Of a stretch of 64,000 nt of DNA, positions 25,922-33,473 are shown one piece after another. Under the pieces are notes generated by a model, which saw only the letters and a list, made by a program, of their open reading frames with translations, did not search any database and had not been told where the DNA came from. The translations under genes were made by a program, and so were the position numbers. This stretch comes from Paenibacillus sp. CF384. Lineage in GTDB: Bacteria > Bacillota > Bacilli > Paenibacillales > Paenibacillaceae. The stretch lies in NCBI RefSeq assembly GCF_900106745.1, contig NZ_FNNV01000001.1, positions 124,001-188,000 of the forward strand, read 5' to 3'. Each line of letters opens with the position of its first letter. Within the stretch, counting starts at the first letter, position 1.

Positions 25922-26775
25922 GAAGCACGAACGACCGCATCGCCGATACCGTAGTTTTCGCCATTCTGCTCCTGTGCGGACTTGTCGCGGTATTCCCGCT
26001 ACTGTACGTCCTATCCGTTTCGCTCACCCCGTTCAGTGAAGTGCTTAAGAATGGAGGCTTCATACTTGTACCCAGATCAATTACGTTTGGTGCCTACCAC
26101 AAGCTGCTCACGGAGTCGAATATCCCTCGCGCCTTCGGGGTTACCGTACTGATTACCGTCATCGGCACGATACTCAATATGGTGATTACGGCGTTGATGG
26201 CGTTTCCGCTCAGCCGTAAACAGCTTCCGGGACGCAACTTCTTTCTGATGATGGTCGTCTTTACACTGCTCTTCAGCGGCGGAATCATACCGACTTATCT
26301 GGTCGTCAAGTCGATCGGGCTGCTAGATTCCATATGGGCTATGATACTGCCGAACCTGGTATGGAGCTTTAACGTGCTCATTATGAAAAGCTTCTACGAG
26401 TCGCTTCCTGAGGAACTGTTCGAATCTGCAAGAATGGACGGGGCCAAGGAATTCCGGATCTTGCTGCAGATCGTCATCCCGTTATCCGTACCGGTCACGC
26501 TGACCATCGGATTGTTCTATATGGTGGGTCACTGGAATGAATTTTTCCAAGCGATTATGTATGTGACCGATCGGACGCTGTTCCCCCTTCAAGTGGTTGT
26601 GCGCGAGATATTGATCCAAACCCAGCAGCCGCTGGAAAATGCCGATAACATGACACCGAGCGAGACGCTGCAAATGGCTTCCGTTATTCTGGCCAGTCTG
26701 CCCATTATTCTGGTGTATCCGTTCATGCAGAAGCATTTCACTAAAGGCATGCTGCTCGGCTCCGTCAAAGGTTGA
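25915..26775 (+). CDS. Carbohydrate ABC transporter permease, LplC/AraQ type
   Basis: 286 residues with six helices, beginning with an N-terminal hydrophobic stretch and the V-S-L-T-P-F-S-E motif. The EAA loop is F-E-S-A-R-M-D-G-A-K-E-F-R-I-L-L-Q-I-V-I-P-L-S. The sequence L-L-F-S-G-G-I-I-P-T-Y-L-V-V-K is characteristic of the AraQ/LplC branch of CUT1 permeases that import oligosaccharides such as rhamnogalacturonan fragments. It starts inside the last codons of the preceding permease (ATG at 25915, previous stop ends at 25921) with GGGAG before it, so translation is coupled. It should form the heteromeric membrane channel with its neighbour. Confidence 0.92.
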   Translation: MVRSTNDRIADTVVFAILLLCGLVAVFPLLYVLSVSLTPFSEVLKNGGFILVPRSITFGAYHKLLTESNIPRAFGVTVLITVIGTILNMVITALMAFPLSRKQLPGRNFFLMMVVFTLLFSGGIIPTYLVVKSIGLLDSIWAMILPNLVWSFNVLIMKSFYESLPEELFESARMDGAKEFRILLQIVIPLSVPVTLTIGLFYMVGHWNEFFQAIMYVTDRTLFPLQVVVREILIQTQQPLENADNMTPSETLQMASVILASLPIILVYPFMQKHFTKGMLLGSVKG

Positions 26776-26854
26776 AGCTCGGCACCCCGTTACTGCAGGA
26801 ACGGGATTGACCGGTTTAACAATATAAGGGTATTAACGAAAGGGGTTCTAACCA

Positions 26855-28402
26855 ATGAATCGAATGAAAGCTGTTGCCGTCACGCTGAGCAGCCTCGTGC
26901 TTGTATGCAGCTTACTTGCAGGCTGTTCATCGGGTAATTCCTCGAAAGCTTCGAATAAGAACAATTCCGAAGCATCTGGCGTAAGCACGGAGAATTCCGG
27001 TGAAACGAAAGGCTCGATTAAGCTCGATATCATCGAGACCGGTAACAATTTGCCGACTCCGGACAAGGATTTTATTAAACAGAATATTGATAAAGCAATT
27101 CAGGCAGACGTGAATTTAACCGTATATGCATCGGGCGATGATTATCAGAACCAGCTGAATGTTCGGCTCGCATCCGGAAATTTCCCTGATTTATTCCAAG
27201 TCTCGGATCGCGCCGCACTGAAGCAATTCGTAGATCAGGGGCTTGTGCTTGATTTGACCCCTTACATGGATAAACTGAAGCCCGTGAAGGATTTCATCGG
27301 CGACGAGAGCTTGAAGAAGACGACGATTAACGGTAAGGTGTTCGCCGTTCCGAAAGCGCCAAGCATACCTTATAACACGTATTGGATACGCAAAGATTGG
27401 CTCGATAAGCTCGGCCTTCAGCCGCCATCTACAATTGACGAATTTCTGAATGTAGTGAAGTCGTTCGCGGAGCAGGATCCGGATGGAAACGGCAAGAACG
27501 ATACGCTCGGTCTTACCGGCAGCAAGCTTTCCGCGTTCGCCCCGATCTTCGGCGCATTCGGCGTTGGGGACCCGAACACGTTCTATGTCAAGGATGGGAA
27601 GCTGGGCAATTCGATGTATGACCCGGCAATGATAGAGGCACTCGGATTTATTAAGAAGCTGATTGACACCGGCGCCGTAGACCCGGAGATTATGGCCAAT
27701 ACCGGTCTTCAGCATCAGGAGAAGGCGATTAAAGGGCAAGCGGGCATCGTCTGGATCGATTGGCCGAACCTGAGCAAGGATCAGTTCACCGAGCAAATCA
27801 AGAAAGTAAATCCAAACGCGAATTGGATCCAGCTCGCACCTCCGAAAGGGCCGGGCGGACAGTTCGATGGACCGTACGATCTAGGCGGTACCACAGGGAT
27901 TTATGCGATCCCCAAAGCGCTGGAGAACGACAAGGATAAACTGCAGAAAGTATTCGATCTGCTGAACTTCGTTTCCGGTAAAGAAGGATCGATGCTGGTG
28001 CAGTTCGGCATTAACGGAACGCATTACAAATTGGAAGGCGATAAGGTCACACCGACTGAGCTGATGGGCAAGGAAGCTGGATTTACTTGGCTGTACCAGT
28101 TTACCGGCCGTCCCGAATTAACGTATTTAGAGACGAAATTCGCGCCTCAGTCCACCTTCATCCAATTCGCCAACAGCCAGCCTCGATTACAAATTCTGAA
28201 TGGATTTCTAACCAATCCGGAAGGGTACAATCCGGCGGATACGAGCCGATTCATCGATGAAGAATTCGTTAAATTCATCTATGGCAACAATCCGTTTACG
28301 AACTACAACAGCTTCCTTCAAACGCTTGAATCAAGCATGAACTTCAAAACGTACTTGGATGCATCGACCAAACAGCTGGAAGAGCTCGGTTACGGCAAAT
28401 AA
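26855..28402 (+). CDS. Extracellular solute-binding lipoprotein of the CUT1 ABC transporter
   Basis: 515 residues. Signal peptide of lipoprotein type with lipobox L-L-A-G-C (Cys24), followed by a Ser/Asn/Glu-rich linker. The mature part has the two-lobe layout of LplA-like sugar-binding proteins: Y-Q-N-Q-L-N-V-R-L-A-S-G-N-F-P-D, the calcium-like loop D-P-D-G-N-G-K-N-D-T, and W-I-R-K-D-W-L-D-K-L-G-L. The D-P-D-G-N-G-x-x-D-T loop is a hallmark of the YtcQ/LplA group in Paenibacillaceae. AAAGGGG precedes the ATG by nine bases. It delivers an oligosaccharide to the two permeases and may also inform the YesM-type sensor; the latter is inference. Confidence 0.93.
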   Translation: MNRMKAVAVTLSSLVLVCSLLAGCSSGNSSKASNKNNSEASGVSTENSGETKGSIKLDIIETGNNLPTPDKDFIKQNIDKAIQADVNLTVYASGDDYQNQLNVRLASGNFPDLFQVSDRAALKQFVDQGLVLDLTPYMDKLKPVKDFIGDESLKKTTINGKVFAVPKAPSIPYNTYWIRKDWLDKLGLQPPSTIDEFLNVVKSFAEQDPDGNGKNDTLGLTGSKLSAFAPIFGAFGVGDPNTFYVKDGKLGNSMYDPAMIEALGFIKKLIDTGAVDPEIMANTGLQHQEKAIKGQAGIVWIDWPNLSKDQFTEQIKKVNPNANWIQLAPPKGPGGQFDGPYDLGGTTGIYAIPKALENDKDKLQKVFDLLNFVSGKEGSMLVQFGINGTHYKLEGDKVTPTELMGKEAGFTWLYQFTGRPELTYLETKFAPQSTFIQFANSQPRLQILNGFLTNPEGYNPADTSRFIDEEFVKFIYGNNPFTNYNSFLQTLESSMNFKTYLDASTKQLEELGYGK

Positions 28403-28430
28403 GATAAGAAGGTAAAGGCCAACTCATTGT

Positions 28431-28445
28431 TTGCAAGCGCTTCAC
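28431..28445 (+). promoter_or_regulatory. cre-like site before the secreted glycosidase
   Basis: TTGCAAGCGCTTCAC has the palindromic core AAGCGCTT and matches a symmetric cre consensus at about 12 of 14 positions. It lies in the 97-base gap between the binding protein and the glycosidase. Confidence 0.4.
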
Positions 28446-28499
28446 AGGATTAATTTACCAACTCCACCCAGGCATTGACTACGAAGACGGAGGTAAATT

Positions 28500-30584
28500 A
28501 TGAGCAAATGGTATAGAGGGTATCTTGGCGATGCTTATAAACTATTTCTCTTATTCCTGCTACTAGTACCGTACATCCCTGCCGCAAGAATTACACACGC
28601 GGAAGGGTTGAAGCTTTCGACCGGCAACTATTATTACAACCCTGCTCCGGATGCTGGCAATTCTCCCGACTACGGGGCAACCGGCTTAGTATCTTCAGAG
28701 GGAGGCAAACTTTTTGACGACCTCATGACGACCTATGCCGGTTGGATGGGAAACGCCACATCCAAAGGAACGGTCCAAGTGGTGTTTGACCTCCTGAAGG
28801 ACTACCCGCTGGAGAGCATAACGATTGTATTGAATTCGCCCAACAGCTATTGGGGTTATAAACAATTCACGGTGAAATACCGACCCGAAGCTACGACGGA
28901 CTATTATTATATTGCAGGCAAGCATGTCCGATCCGGAACCGCCTTGAACGATTCGGTTACCATCCCGATGAACAACAAGACGGCCAGATATATCGTCATC
29001 GATATTAAGCGTTCCAATGCTTATCAGCATATCCCGCTTACGGAAGTGCAAATAATTCGAGGTACAGGAGATGAAGGGCAGCAGCCTGCACCTGCCTTAA
29101 CCATCGAGCAGATGCAAGCCGAGCTGAAGAAAGACGCTTTGATGGTGGATAAATACGGACAATGGATCTATGATACGTGGGCCGGAAAGGTTGAAACGGA
29201 CGCTCAATTAAAGTCGGATTATGCGAATGAGGCGAAAGCGCTGGCGAACGTTTCGCTTGACCGCAGACAATATGATCCATTCGGCGGGATCAAGAGCGGA
29301 GGCCAGCAAGCAGCTACCGGATTTTTTCGACTTGAACAAATCGATCATAAATGGTGGTTTATCACGCCTGCAGGCTACAAGTTCATTCTAAAAGGCGTGG
29401 ATGCGGCCAGCATATGGGAATGGGGATACGGAACGCCTTATCAGCGCAGCGACGGCACGCCTCGCCAGGTCTTCGAGGAACTTCCGGATCCGAACGATTA
29501 TGCGCCTGCTTACGCCAGTGACTTAAATGGTGAAAGAGTCAGCTTTGTCATCGCCAACATCATGAGAAAATACGGCAGAAACTATGAGCCCAAGTGGGAG
29601 GAAGTCACGAAGAAGCGAATGATCGATTGGGGCTTTAATGCCTTTAGCAAGTGGACCCGACCTAACCATGTCACATTTCCTTATATACAGGTATTGCAAG
29701 ATCCGATGAATTTAGAAAGAATTCAATGGACCTACGATGTGTTCGATCCGCAAGCGAAGTCCATTATCGAGAACGCTCTGAGCCCGCAGCTTAGAGAAGC
29801 GAAGAACGACAGGTGGTTGATTGGCTACACTTACGATAATGAAGCGGGTTGGTCGACCGATATCGTCAAAGAGATTTTGACCTATGACTCGACTTCTGCG
29901 GCTAAGCGAGCTTTCGTGGATTTTCTTGCCCCTCGCTACAACAATGATCTTGCTGTCATGAATCAGCTTCTGGGTACGAACGCTGAATCCTTGGACGCCT
30001 TGATGAATACGTCGATCGCAATCGCGAAAGTTCCGACGGTCGATGTATCGGACTATATCAAGCTGGCATCCAAAACGTACTTCAGCACAATCCGTTCGAT
30101 TATTGAGAAATACGATCCGAACCATTTGTTCCTAGGCTCGTCAATCGTTTCTACTTGGCGGACCAGTCTGGAATGGGATTCGGCAGCCATGGAATTCGTC
30201 GATGCTTTCTCTGTCGATATGTATGCGAAGGACACAAGTTGGCTTGCCCGATACGAGGCATACGGTAAACCGCTGCTAAATCTGGAGTTTACATTCAGTA
30301 CGAGTGAGCGCGGGTTATCGCCAGTCAATTCAGCTACAACAACGGCTAGCATAGCCGACAGAGGTGCGGCTTTCCAAGCCTTTATCGAGAAGCAAGCAGC
30401 TCATCCGCTGTTTGTCGGCTCGGGGTGGTTTGGGTATTTCGATCAGGCAGTGACCGGACGCAAAGACGGCGAGAATTTCAATACCGGCTTGGTAAACCAG
30501 CAGGATCAGCCTTATACGGAAATGGTCAATTTGATGAAGAGCGTCAATGCAGAGTTGGAATCGATTCATGAGGATGGGGGATAG
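28500..30584 (+). CDS. Secreted glycoside hydrolase with N-terminal discoidin-like domain, agarase-like (GH50-type) barrel
   Basis: 694 residues. Signal peptide 1-35. Residues about 40-190 form an F5/8-type C (discoidin/CBM32-like) domain (V-V-F-D-L-L; A-R-Y-I-V-I-D-I-K; L-T-E-V-Q-I). The catalytic part begins at about 275 with G-F-F-R-L-E-Q-I-D-H-K-W-W-F-I-T-P-A-G, a phrase typical of GH50/agarase-like barrels. The acid/base Glu is probably the one in Y-T-Y-D-N-E-A-G-W and the nucleophile the Glu in L-L-N-L-E-F-T-F. H-P-L-F-V-G-S-G-W-F near the end is also typical. It is the last gene of the transporter locus, so it should release the oligosaccharide that is imported. An agarase activity is not proven; related beta-galactosidases share the pattern. 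Confidence 0.75.
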   Translation: MSKWYRGYLGDAYKLFLLFLLLVPYIPAARITHAEGLKLSTGNYYYNPAPDAGNSPDYGATGLVSSEGGKLFDDLMTTYAGWMGNATSKGTVQVVFDLLKDYPLESITIVLNSPNSYWGYKQFTVKYRPEATTDYYYIAGKHVRSGTALNDSVTIPMNNKTARYIVIDIKRSNAYQHIPLTEVQIIRGTGDEGQQPAPALTIEQMQAELKKDALMVDKYGQWIYDTWAGKVETDAQLKSDYANEAKALANVSLDRRQYDPFGGIKSGGQQAATGFFRLEQIDHKWWFITPAGYKFILKGVDAASIWEWGYGTPYQRSDGTPRQVFEELPDPNDYAPAYASDLNGERVSFVIANIMRKYGRNYEPKWEEVTKKRMIDWGFNAFSKWTRPNHVTFPYIQVLQDPMNLERIQWTYDVFDPQAKSIIENALSPQLREAKNDRWLIGYTYDNEAGWSTDIVKEILTYDSTSAAKRAFVDFLAPRYNNDLAVMNQLLGTNAESLDALMNTSIAIAKVPTVDVSDYIKLASKTYFSTIRSIIEKYDPNHLFLGSSIVSTWRTSLEWDSAAMEFVDAFSVDMYAKDTSWLARYEAYGKPLLNLEFTFSTSERGLSPVNSATTTASIADRGAAFQAFIEKQAAHPLFVGSGWFGYFDQAVTGRKDGENFNTGLVNQQDQPYTEMVNLMKSVNAELESIHEDGG

Positions 30585-30601
30585 GATTTCGCAGGAATAT
30601 C

Positions 30602-30633
30602 AAGCTCGAGATGCATATGTCTCGAGCTTTTTG
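30602..30633 (+). terminator. Rho-independent terminator of the polysaccharide locus
   Basis: A 10-bp perfect stem AAGCTCGAGA / TCTCGAGCTT, eight-base loop, T-rich tail. Confidence 0.88.
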
Positions 30634-30664
30634 GTTTCCCGTAACCGAACAAGAAGGCTTTTTT

Positions 30665-30727
30665 TGGAGTTGACAATCCAAAATCAAATTGTTAGTATGA
30701 GCTCTGAAGATTGGAGTGAACACTCCA
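30665..30727 (+). promoter_or_regulatory. SDR promoter with two TetR-type operators
   Basis: TTGACA (30670-30675) and TAGTAT (30693-30698) are separated by 17 bases. TGGAGTTGACAATCCA (30665-30680) overlaps the -35 box, and the perfect dyad TGGAGTGAACACTCCA (30712-30727) lies just after the expected start of transcription. Both fit TGGAKT-N4-AMTCCA, which also occurs at the promoter of the TetR gene downstream. Two sites around one promoter predict tight repression. Confidence 0.75.
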
Positions 30728-30752
30728 TAAAACTGAAAGGGGATAGGACAAC

Positions 30753-31496
30753 ATGAATGCAACTCAAACTACAGCACTTATTACCGGAGGAACCAGCGGT
30801 ATTGGGCGAGCAATTGCGAATCAGCTTGCTGCACAAGGCATCCACGTCGTGGTTGCGGGGCGTAATGTGGATCGTGGAGAGCAGACAGTTGAGGCAATCC
30901 GCGCAGCGGGAGGACACGCAGATTATGTACAGACGGATCTTCGTGACGCATCAAGCGCAAGAAGCCTAGCGAAACGAGCAATTGAACTGGGCAGCGGCCG
31001 AGTCGACATTCTTATCAACAATGCAGGAGTATTCCCGTTCGGACCGACGCATGAAACAATGGAAGATGATTTTGATCTCGTATACGCTCTGAATGTCAAA
31101 GCACCTTATTTTCTAGTTGCAGAACTGGCGCCGCTGATGGCGAAAAGCGGCAAGGGGGCTATCGTCAACATATCGACGATGCTCGCCGACTATGGAATGA
31201 CCGGTATGAGCCTTTACGGTTCGAGCAAAGCAGCAATTAACCTGCTTACCAAAGCATGGGCGGCCGAATACGGCCCAAGCGGTATCCGTGTCAATACCGT
31301 CAGCCCTGGACCTACGCGCACGGAAGGAACAGAAGCAATGGGCGAAGGTCTTGATCAGCTTGCTGCTCAAGCGCCGGCAGGCCGTCCTGCTTCAGCGGAT
31401 GAAATTGCTGAGGCTGTCGTCTTCCTCGCGACCGATCGTGCCAGCTTCATTCATGGCGCAAACCTAGCCGTAGATGGTGGACAAACCGCAGTTTAA
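30753..31496 (+). CDS. Short-chain dehydrogenase/reductase (SDR)
   Basis: 247 residues, a classical SDR. Cofactor loop T-G-G-T-S-G-I-G (residues 11-18), N-N-A-G at the end of strand 4, catalytic Ser in I-V-N-I-S-T-M, and Tyr-x-x-x-Lys in Y-G-S-S-K. An Arg after strand 2 (A-G-R-N-V-D-R) suggests preference for NADP. The C-terminal phrase V-D-G-G-Q-T is usual. The ATG follows AAAGGGGA by nine bases. It is transcribed from its own promoter and followed by a TetR gene that bears the same operator, so the enzyme probably handles a small molecule sensed by that regulator. Substrate is unknown. Confidence 0.92.
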   Translation: MNATQTTALITGGTSGIGRAIANQLAAQGIHVVVAGRNVDRGEQTVEAIRAAGGHADYVQTDLRDASSARSLAKRAIELGSGRVDILINNAGVFPFGPTHETMEDDFDLVYALNVKAPYFLVAELAPLMAKSGKGAIVNISTMLADYGMTGMSLYGSSKAAINLLTKAWAAEYGPSGIRVNTVSPGPTRTEGTEAMGEGLDQLAAQAPAGRPASADEIAEAVVFLATDRASFIHGANLAVDGGQTAV

Positions 31497-31578
31497 TTAT
31501 TGACAATCACACCGTTTTTATTAGAGTAAAACCGAACCAGGTCTGATTCGAAACTCATCGTATCCTAACGTTTATTAA

Positions 31579-31607
31579 TGGATTGCATAATCCAATTTTG
31601 GTATACT
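31579..31607 (+). promoter_or_regulatory. TetR gene promoter and operator
   Basis: TGGATTGCATAATCCA (31579-31594) is the third copy of the TGGAKT-N4-AMTCCA dyad. TATACT (31602-31607) is a good -10 box placed 17 bases after TGGATT, the only candidate -35. Transcription would begin almost on the ATG at 31614, hinting at a leaderless message and autoregulation. Confidence 0.7.
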
Positions 31608-31613
31608 ACATGC

Positions 31614-32243
31614 ATGGAAAATATAATGGATGTCCAGACGCCAAAGCAGCGGCTCACTAAGAAGGGAAAAGAAACTCGCGCGCGTATCGTCGCCGCCGCA
31701 GCCAAATTAATGTTTGATCGCGGGGTTGCCGGCACAAGCGTGGAAGATGTGCAGCGGGAGGCTAAGGTCAGCTCCTCCCAGTTGTACCACTATTTCAAGG
31801 AGAAACGCGATCTTGTATTAGCAGTCATTGTGTATCAAACCGAACAAGTTCTTGACGCTCAGGAGCCTCTGCTAAGCCATTTGGATAGCATGGAGTCGCT
31901 TCGGATGTGGCGCGATGCCATCGTGAAGCTTCAGATTGAACGGCAATTCCAAGGGGGCTGTTCAATTGGCTCTCTTGCGAGTGCGCTGGCGGATACAGAT
32001 CCGGCAGCGCGCAGCGAACTCGTTGCCGGCTTTATGCAGTGGGAGCTCGCTATTCGAAAAGGACTTCGCGCTATGTATGATCGGGGAGAGCTGAGAGCCG
32101 ATGCGGACCCGAATCATCTCGCGCTGTCGCTGCTAACTGCGCTTCAGGGAGGCCTTCTTCTTACTCAGGTTCGCAAGGAGACGAGTCCGCTAGAAGCTGT
32201 ATTGGATGCCATGCTTGCGCATATCCGCACATTCATCGTCTAA
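31614..32243 (+). CDS. TetR/AcrR-family transcriptional regulator
   Basis: 209 residues from ATG 31614 (an in-frame ATG at 31626 is also possible; one at 31578 overlaps the operator and promoter and is rejected). The N-terminal helix-turn-helix is clear: I-V-A-A-A-A-K-L-M-F-D-R-G-V-A-G-T-S-V-E-D-V then S-S-S-Q-L-Y-H-Y-F-K-E-K-R-D-L-V, close to the YxAF/LmrA branch that senses flavonoids or other aromatic compounds. The C-terminal ligand domain has C-S-I-G-S-L-A, also typical of that branch. The operator before it matches those at the SDR gene, so it should repress both. Confidence 0.9.
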   Translation: MENIMDVQTPKQRLTKKGKETRARIVAAAAKLMFDRGVAGTSVEDVQREAKVSSSQLYHYFKEKRDLVLAVIVYQTEQVLDAQEPLLSHLDSMESLRMWRDAIVKLQIERQFQGGCSIGSLASALADTDPAARSELVAGFMQWELAIRKGLRAMYDRGELRADADPNHLALSLLTALQGGLLLTQVRKETSPLEAVLDAMLAHIRTFIV

Positions 32244-32255
32244 TAGTGTTACTTT

Positions 32256-32282
32256 AAAGCCGCAAATTTTGCGGCTTTTTTG
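32256..32282 (+). terminator. Rho-independent terminator after the TetR gene
   Basis: Stem AAAGCCGCAA / TTGCGGCTTT with a short loop, then T run. Confidence 0.88.
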
Positions 32283-32319
32283 TTGTGCTCAAAAATTGCA
32301 CACCTATCTATAAAATAGC

Positions 32320-32348
32320 TTGACTCCTCATAAAAGGCATGATAATAT
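32320..32348 (+). promoter_or_regulatory. Strong sigma-A promoter upstream of the short ORF and ohr
   Basis: TTGACT (32320-32325) and TAATAT (32343-32348) with exactly 17 bases between them. Transcription is expected to start near 32355, at the left arm of an inverted repeat. Confidence 0.75.
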
Positions 32349-32354
32349 AACTCA

Positions 32355-32387
32355 TGTAACCAGCAATAATAATGTTAGATGGTTACA
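32355..32387 (+). repeat. Inverted repeat at the start of the ohr leader
   Basis: TGTAACCA (32355-32362) and TGGTTACA (32380-32387) are perfect arms 17 bases apart. It lies at the predicted transcript start, so it may be an operator or the 5' stem of the mRNA. Confidence 0.6.
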
Positions 32388-32412
32388 AAAAACGTTCGGC
32401 AAAGGAGGACGG

Positions 32413-32538
32413 ATGAGAACGCAGACGGCCGAACATGGATGGAATGAACGCCCGGTTAACGAGGTCAATCGTGATGAATACAAACAACACAAGGATATTA
32501 TTATCGTTTATAAACACAAATACACAATTAGATATTGA
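32413..32538 (+). CDS. Possible 41-residue protein upstream of ohr
   Basis: An ATG at 32413 is preceded by a full AAAGGAGG site (32401-32408), and the frame runs 41 codons to TGA, 18 bases before the ohr start. The peptide begins M-R-T-Q-T-A-E-H-G-W-N and ends with a basic, Tyr-rich tail (I-I-I-V-Y-K-H-K-Y-T-I-R-Y). There is no signal peptide or membrane helix. It could be a leader peptide, a small protein or a decaying gene end. The quality of the ribosome site and the promoter in front argue that it is translated. No homologue is recognised. Confidence 0.45.
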   Translation: MRTQTAEHGWNERPVNEVNRDEYKQHKDIIIVYKHKYTIRY

Positions 32539-32556
32539 ATAGGAGCGAATACAATT

Positions 32557-32985
32557 ATGAATATTATCGAAAAGAAACTATATACAGCTACTGTTAACGT
32601 TCAAGGTGGAAGAGATGGGAAAGCAGTTTCCAGCGATGAGAATTTAAATGTGGATTTGCGATATCCGAAGGAATTAGGCGGTAACGGAGAGGGAACGAAT
32701 CCGGAGCAATTGTTCGCGGCGGGATTCGCGGCTTGCTTTGAAGGCGCGATGGGATCTGTCCTTCGTTCGAAGAAAATCAAGTCGGATGGCATTTCCATTA
32801 ATTCTAGCGTCACGCTGGGCAAGGATGCGAATGAGGGCTATGCGCTTGCTGTAACGCTGGACATTACGCTTAAAGGCGTAGAGCGCAGCATTGCGCAAGA
32901 AATCGTCGATGAGGCGCATAAGGTTTGTCCTTACGCGAGAGCGACCAAAGGCAATATTGAAGTGATCTCGAACGTAATCGGTTAA
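32557..32985 (+). CDS. ohr: Organic hydroperoxide resistance protein (Ohr/OsmC family)
   Basis: 142 residues of the Ohr subgroup of OsmC proteins. The two catalytic cysteines are in place: one in F-A-A-C-F-E-G-A (helix 2) and one in H-K-V-C-P-Y-A-R. A Glu-rich R-Y-P-K-E-L-G-G segment supplies the conserved Arg/Glu pair. Such dimers reduce organic hydroperoxides with lipoylated proteins as electron donors. The usual MarR-type OhrR gene is not adjacent, so an OhrR encoded elsewhere, or the inverted repeat in the leader, may control it. GGAGCG precedes the ATG. A thioredoxin-like gene follows after 41 bases. Confidence 0.93.
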   Translation: MNIIEKKLYTATVNVQGGRDGKAVSSDENLNVDLRYPKELGGNGEGTNPEQLFAAGFAACFEGAMGSVLRSKKIKSDGISINSSVTLGKDANEGYALAVTLDITLKGVERSIAQEIVDEAHKVCPYARATKGNIEVISNVIG

Positions 32986-33026
32986 GGCTTATGAAGGCAC
33001 TTCCAATTATTTAAGGAGGTCATAAG

Positions 33027-33362
33027 GTGGAGATCCATGCATTATTCAAAGATACGTTTCAGGAACAAATAAGTCATGGCATCACATTGGTAGACTTCTA
33101 CACGCCAGGAAACAACGCTTGTCTAGAGCAGCTTAACATTGATCATAGCCTGGCACAGGAAGTCAGATATCAAGCTGCTGTAGCCAAAGTTAATATAGAT
33201 CAGGAGCAAGAACTTGCAGCTGAATACAATGTATCGAGCGGGCCAACCTTATTGTTGTTCAAAGATGGTTATAAAGTGGAAACTTTAGTCGGACTACAAA
33301 GTAAAGAGGTTTTGCAGAAGTACATCATCAGCTATGCAACAATGAGCGACTCTTGCGTTTGA
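33027..33362 (+). CDS. Thioredoxin-fold protein lacking the CxxC active site
   Basis: 111 residues starting at GTG, with AAGGAGGT seven bases upstream. Layout matches thioredoxin: T-L-V-D-F-Y in place of V-L-V-D-F-W, then T-P-G-N-N-A-C where W-C-G-P-C should stand, then V-A-K-V-N-I-D-Q and the cis-Pro segment S-S-G-P-T-L-L-L-F-K-D-G. Only the second Cys position remains, so disulfide exchange of the usual kind is unlikely. A mono-thiol redox, bacillithiol-linked or structural role is possible. It follows ohr and is closed by a terminator, so it may be co-expressed with the peroxide defence gene. Confidence 0.8.
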   Translation: MEIHALFKDTFQEQISHGITLVDFYTPGNNACLEQLNIDHSLAQEVRYQAAVAKVNIDQEQELAAEYNVSSGPTLLLFKDGYKVETLVGLQSKEVLQKYIISYATMSDSCV

Positions 33363-33370
33363 CGGTTCTT

Positions 33371-33399
33371 AACGGCAGCCATACAGGCTGCCGTTTTTT
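33371..33399 (+). terminator. Rho-independent terminator
   Basis: Stem AACGGCAGCC / GGCTGCCGTT, loop ATACA, then T run. Confidence 0.93.
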
Positions 33400-33473
33400 G
33401 CATAATTTAGGTAGCGTGGAGAGACAATAGTGTAACTTTGAGATATTGAAATGTAGGAGAAGAGTGATTAGAA

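Noticed and set aside
32413-32538. Riboswitch before ohr
   Set aside because: The leader has one inverted repeat but no recognised aptamer core; left as a possible operator and short ORF.
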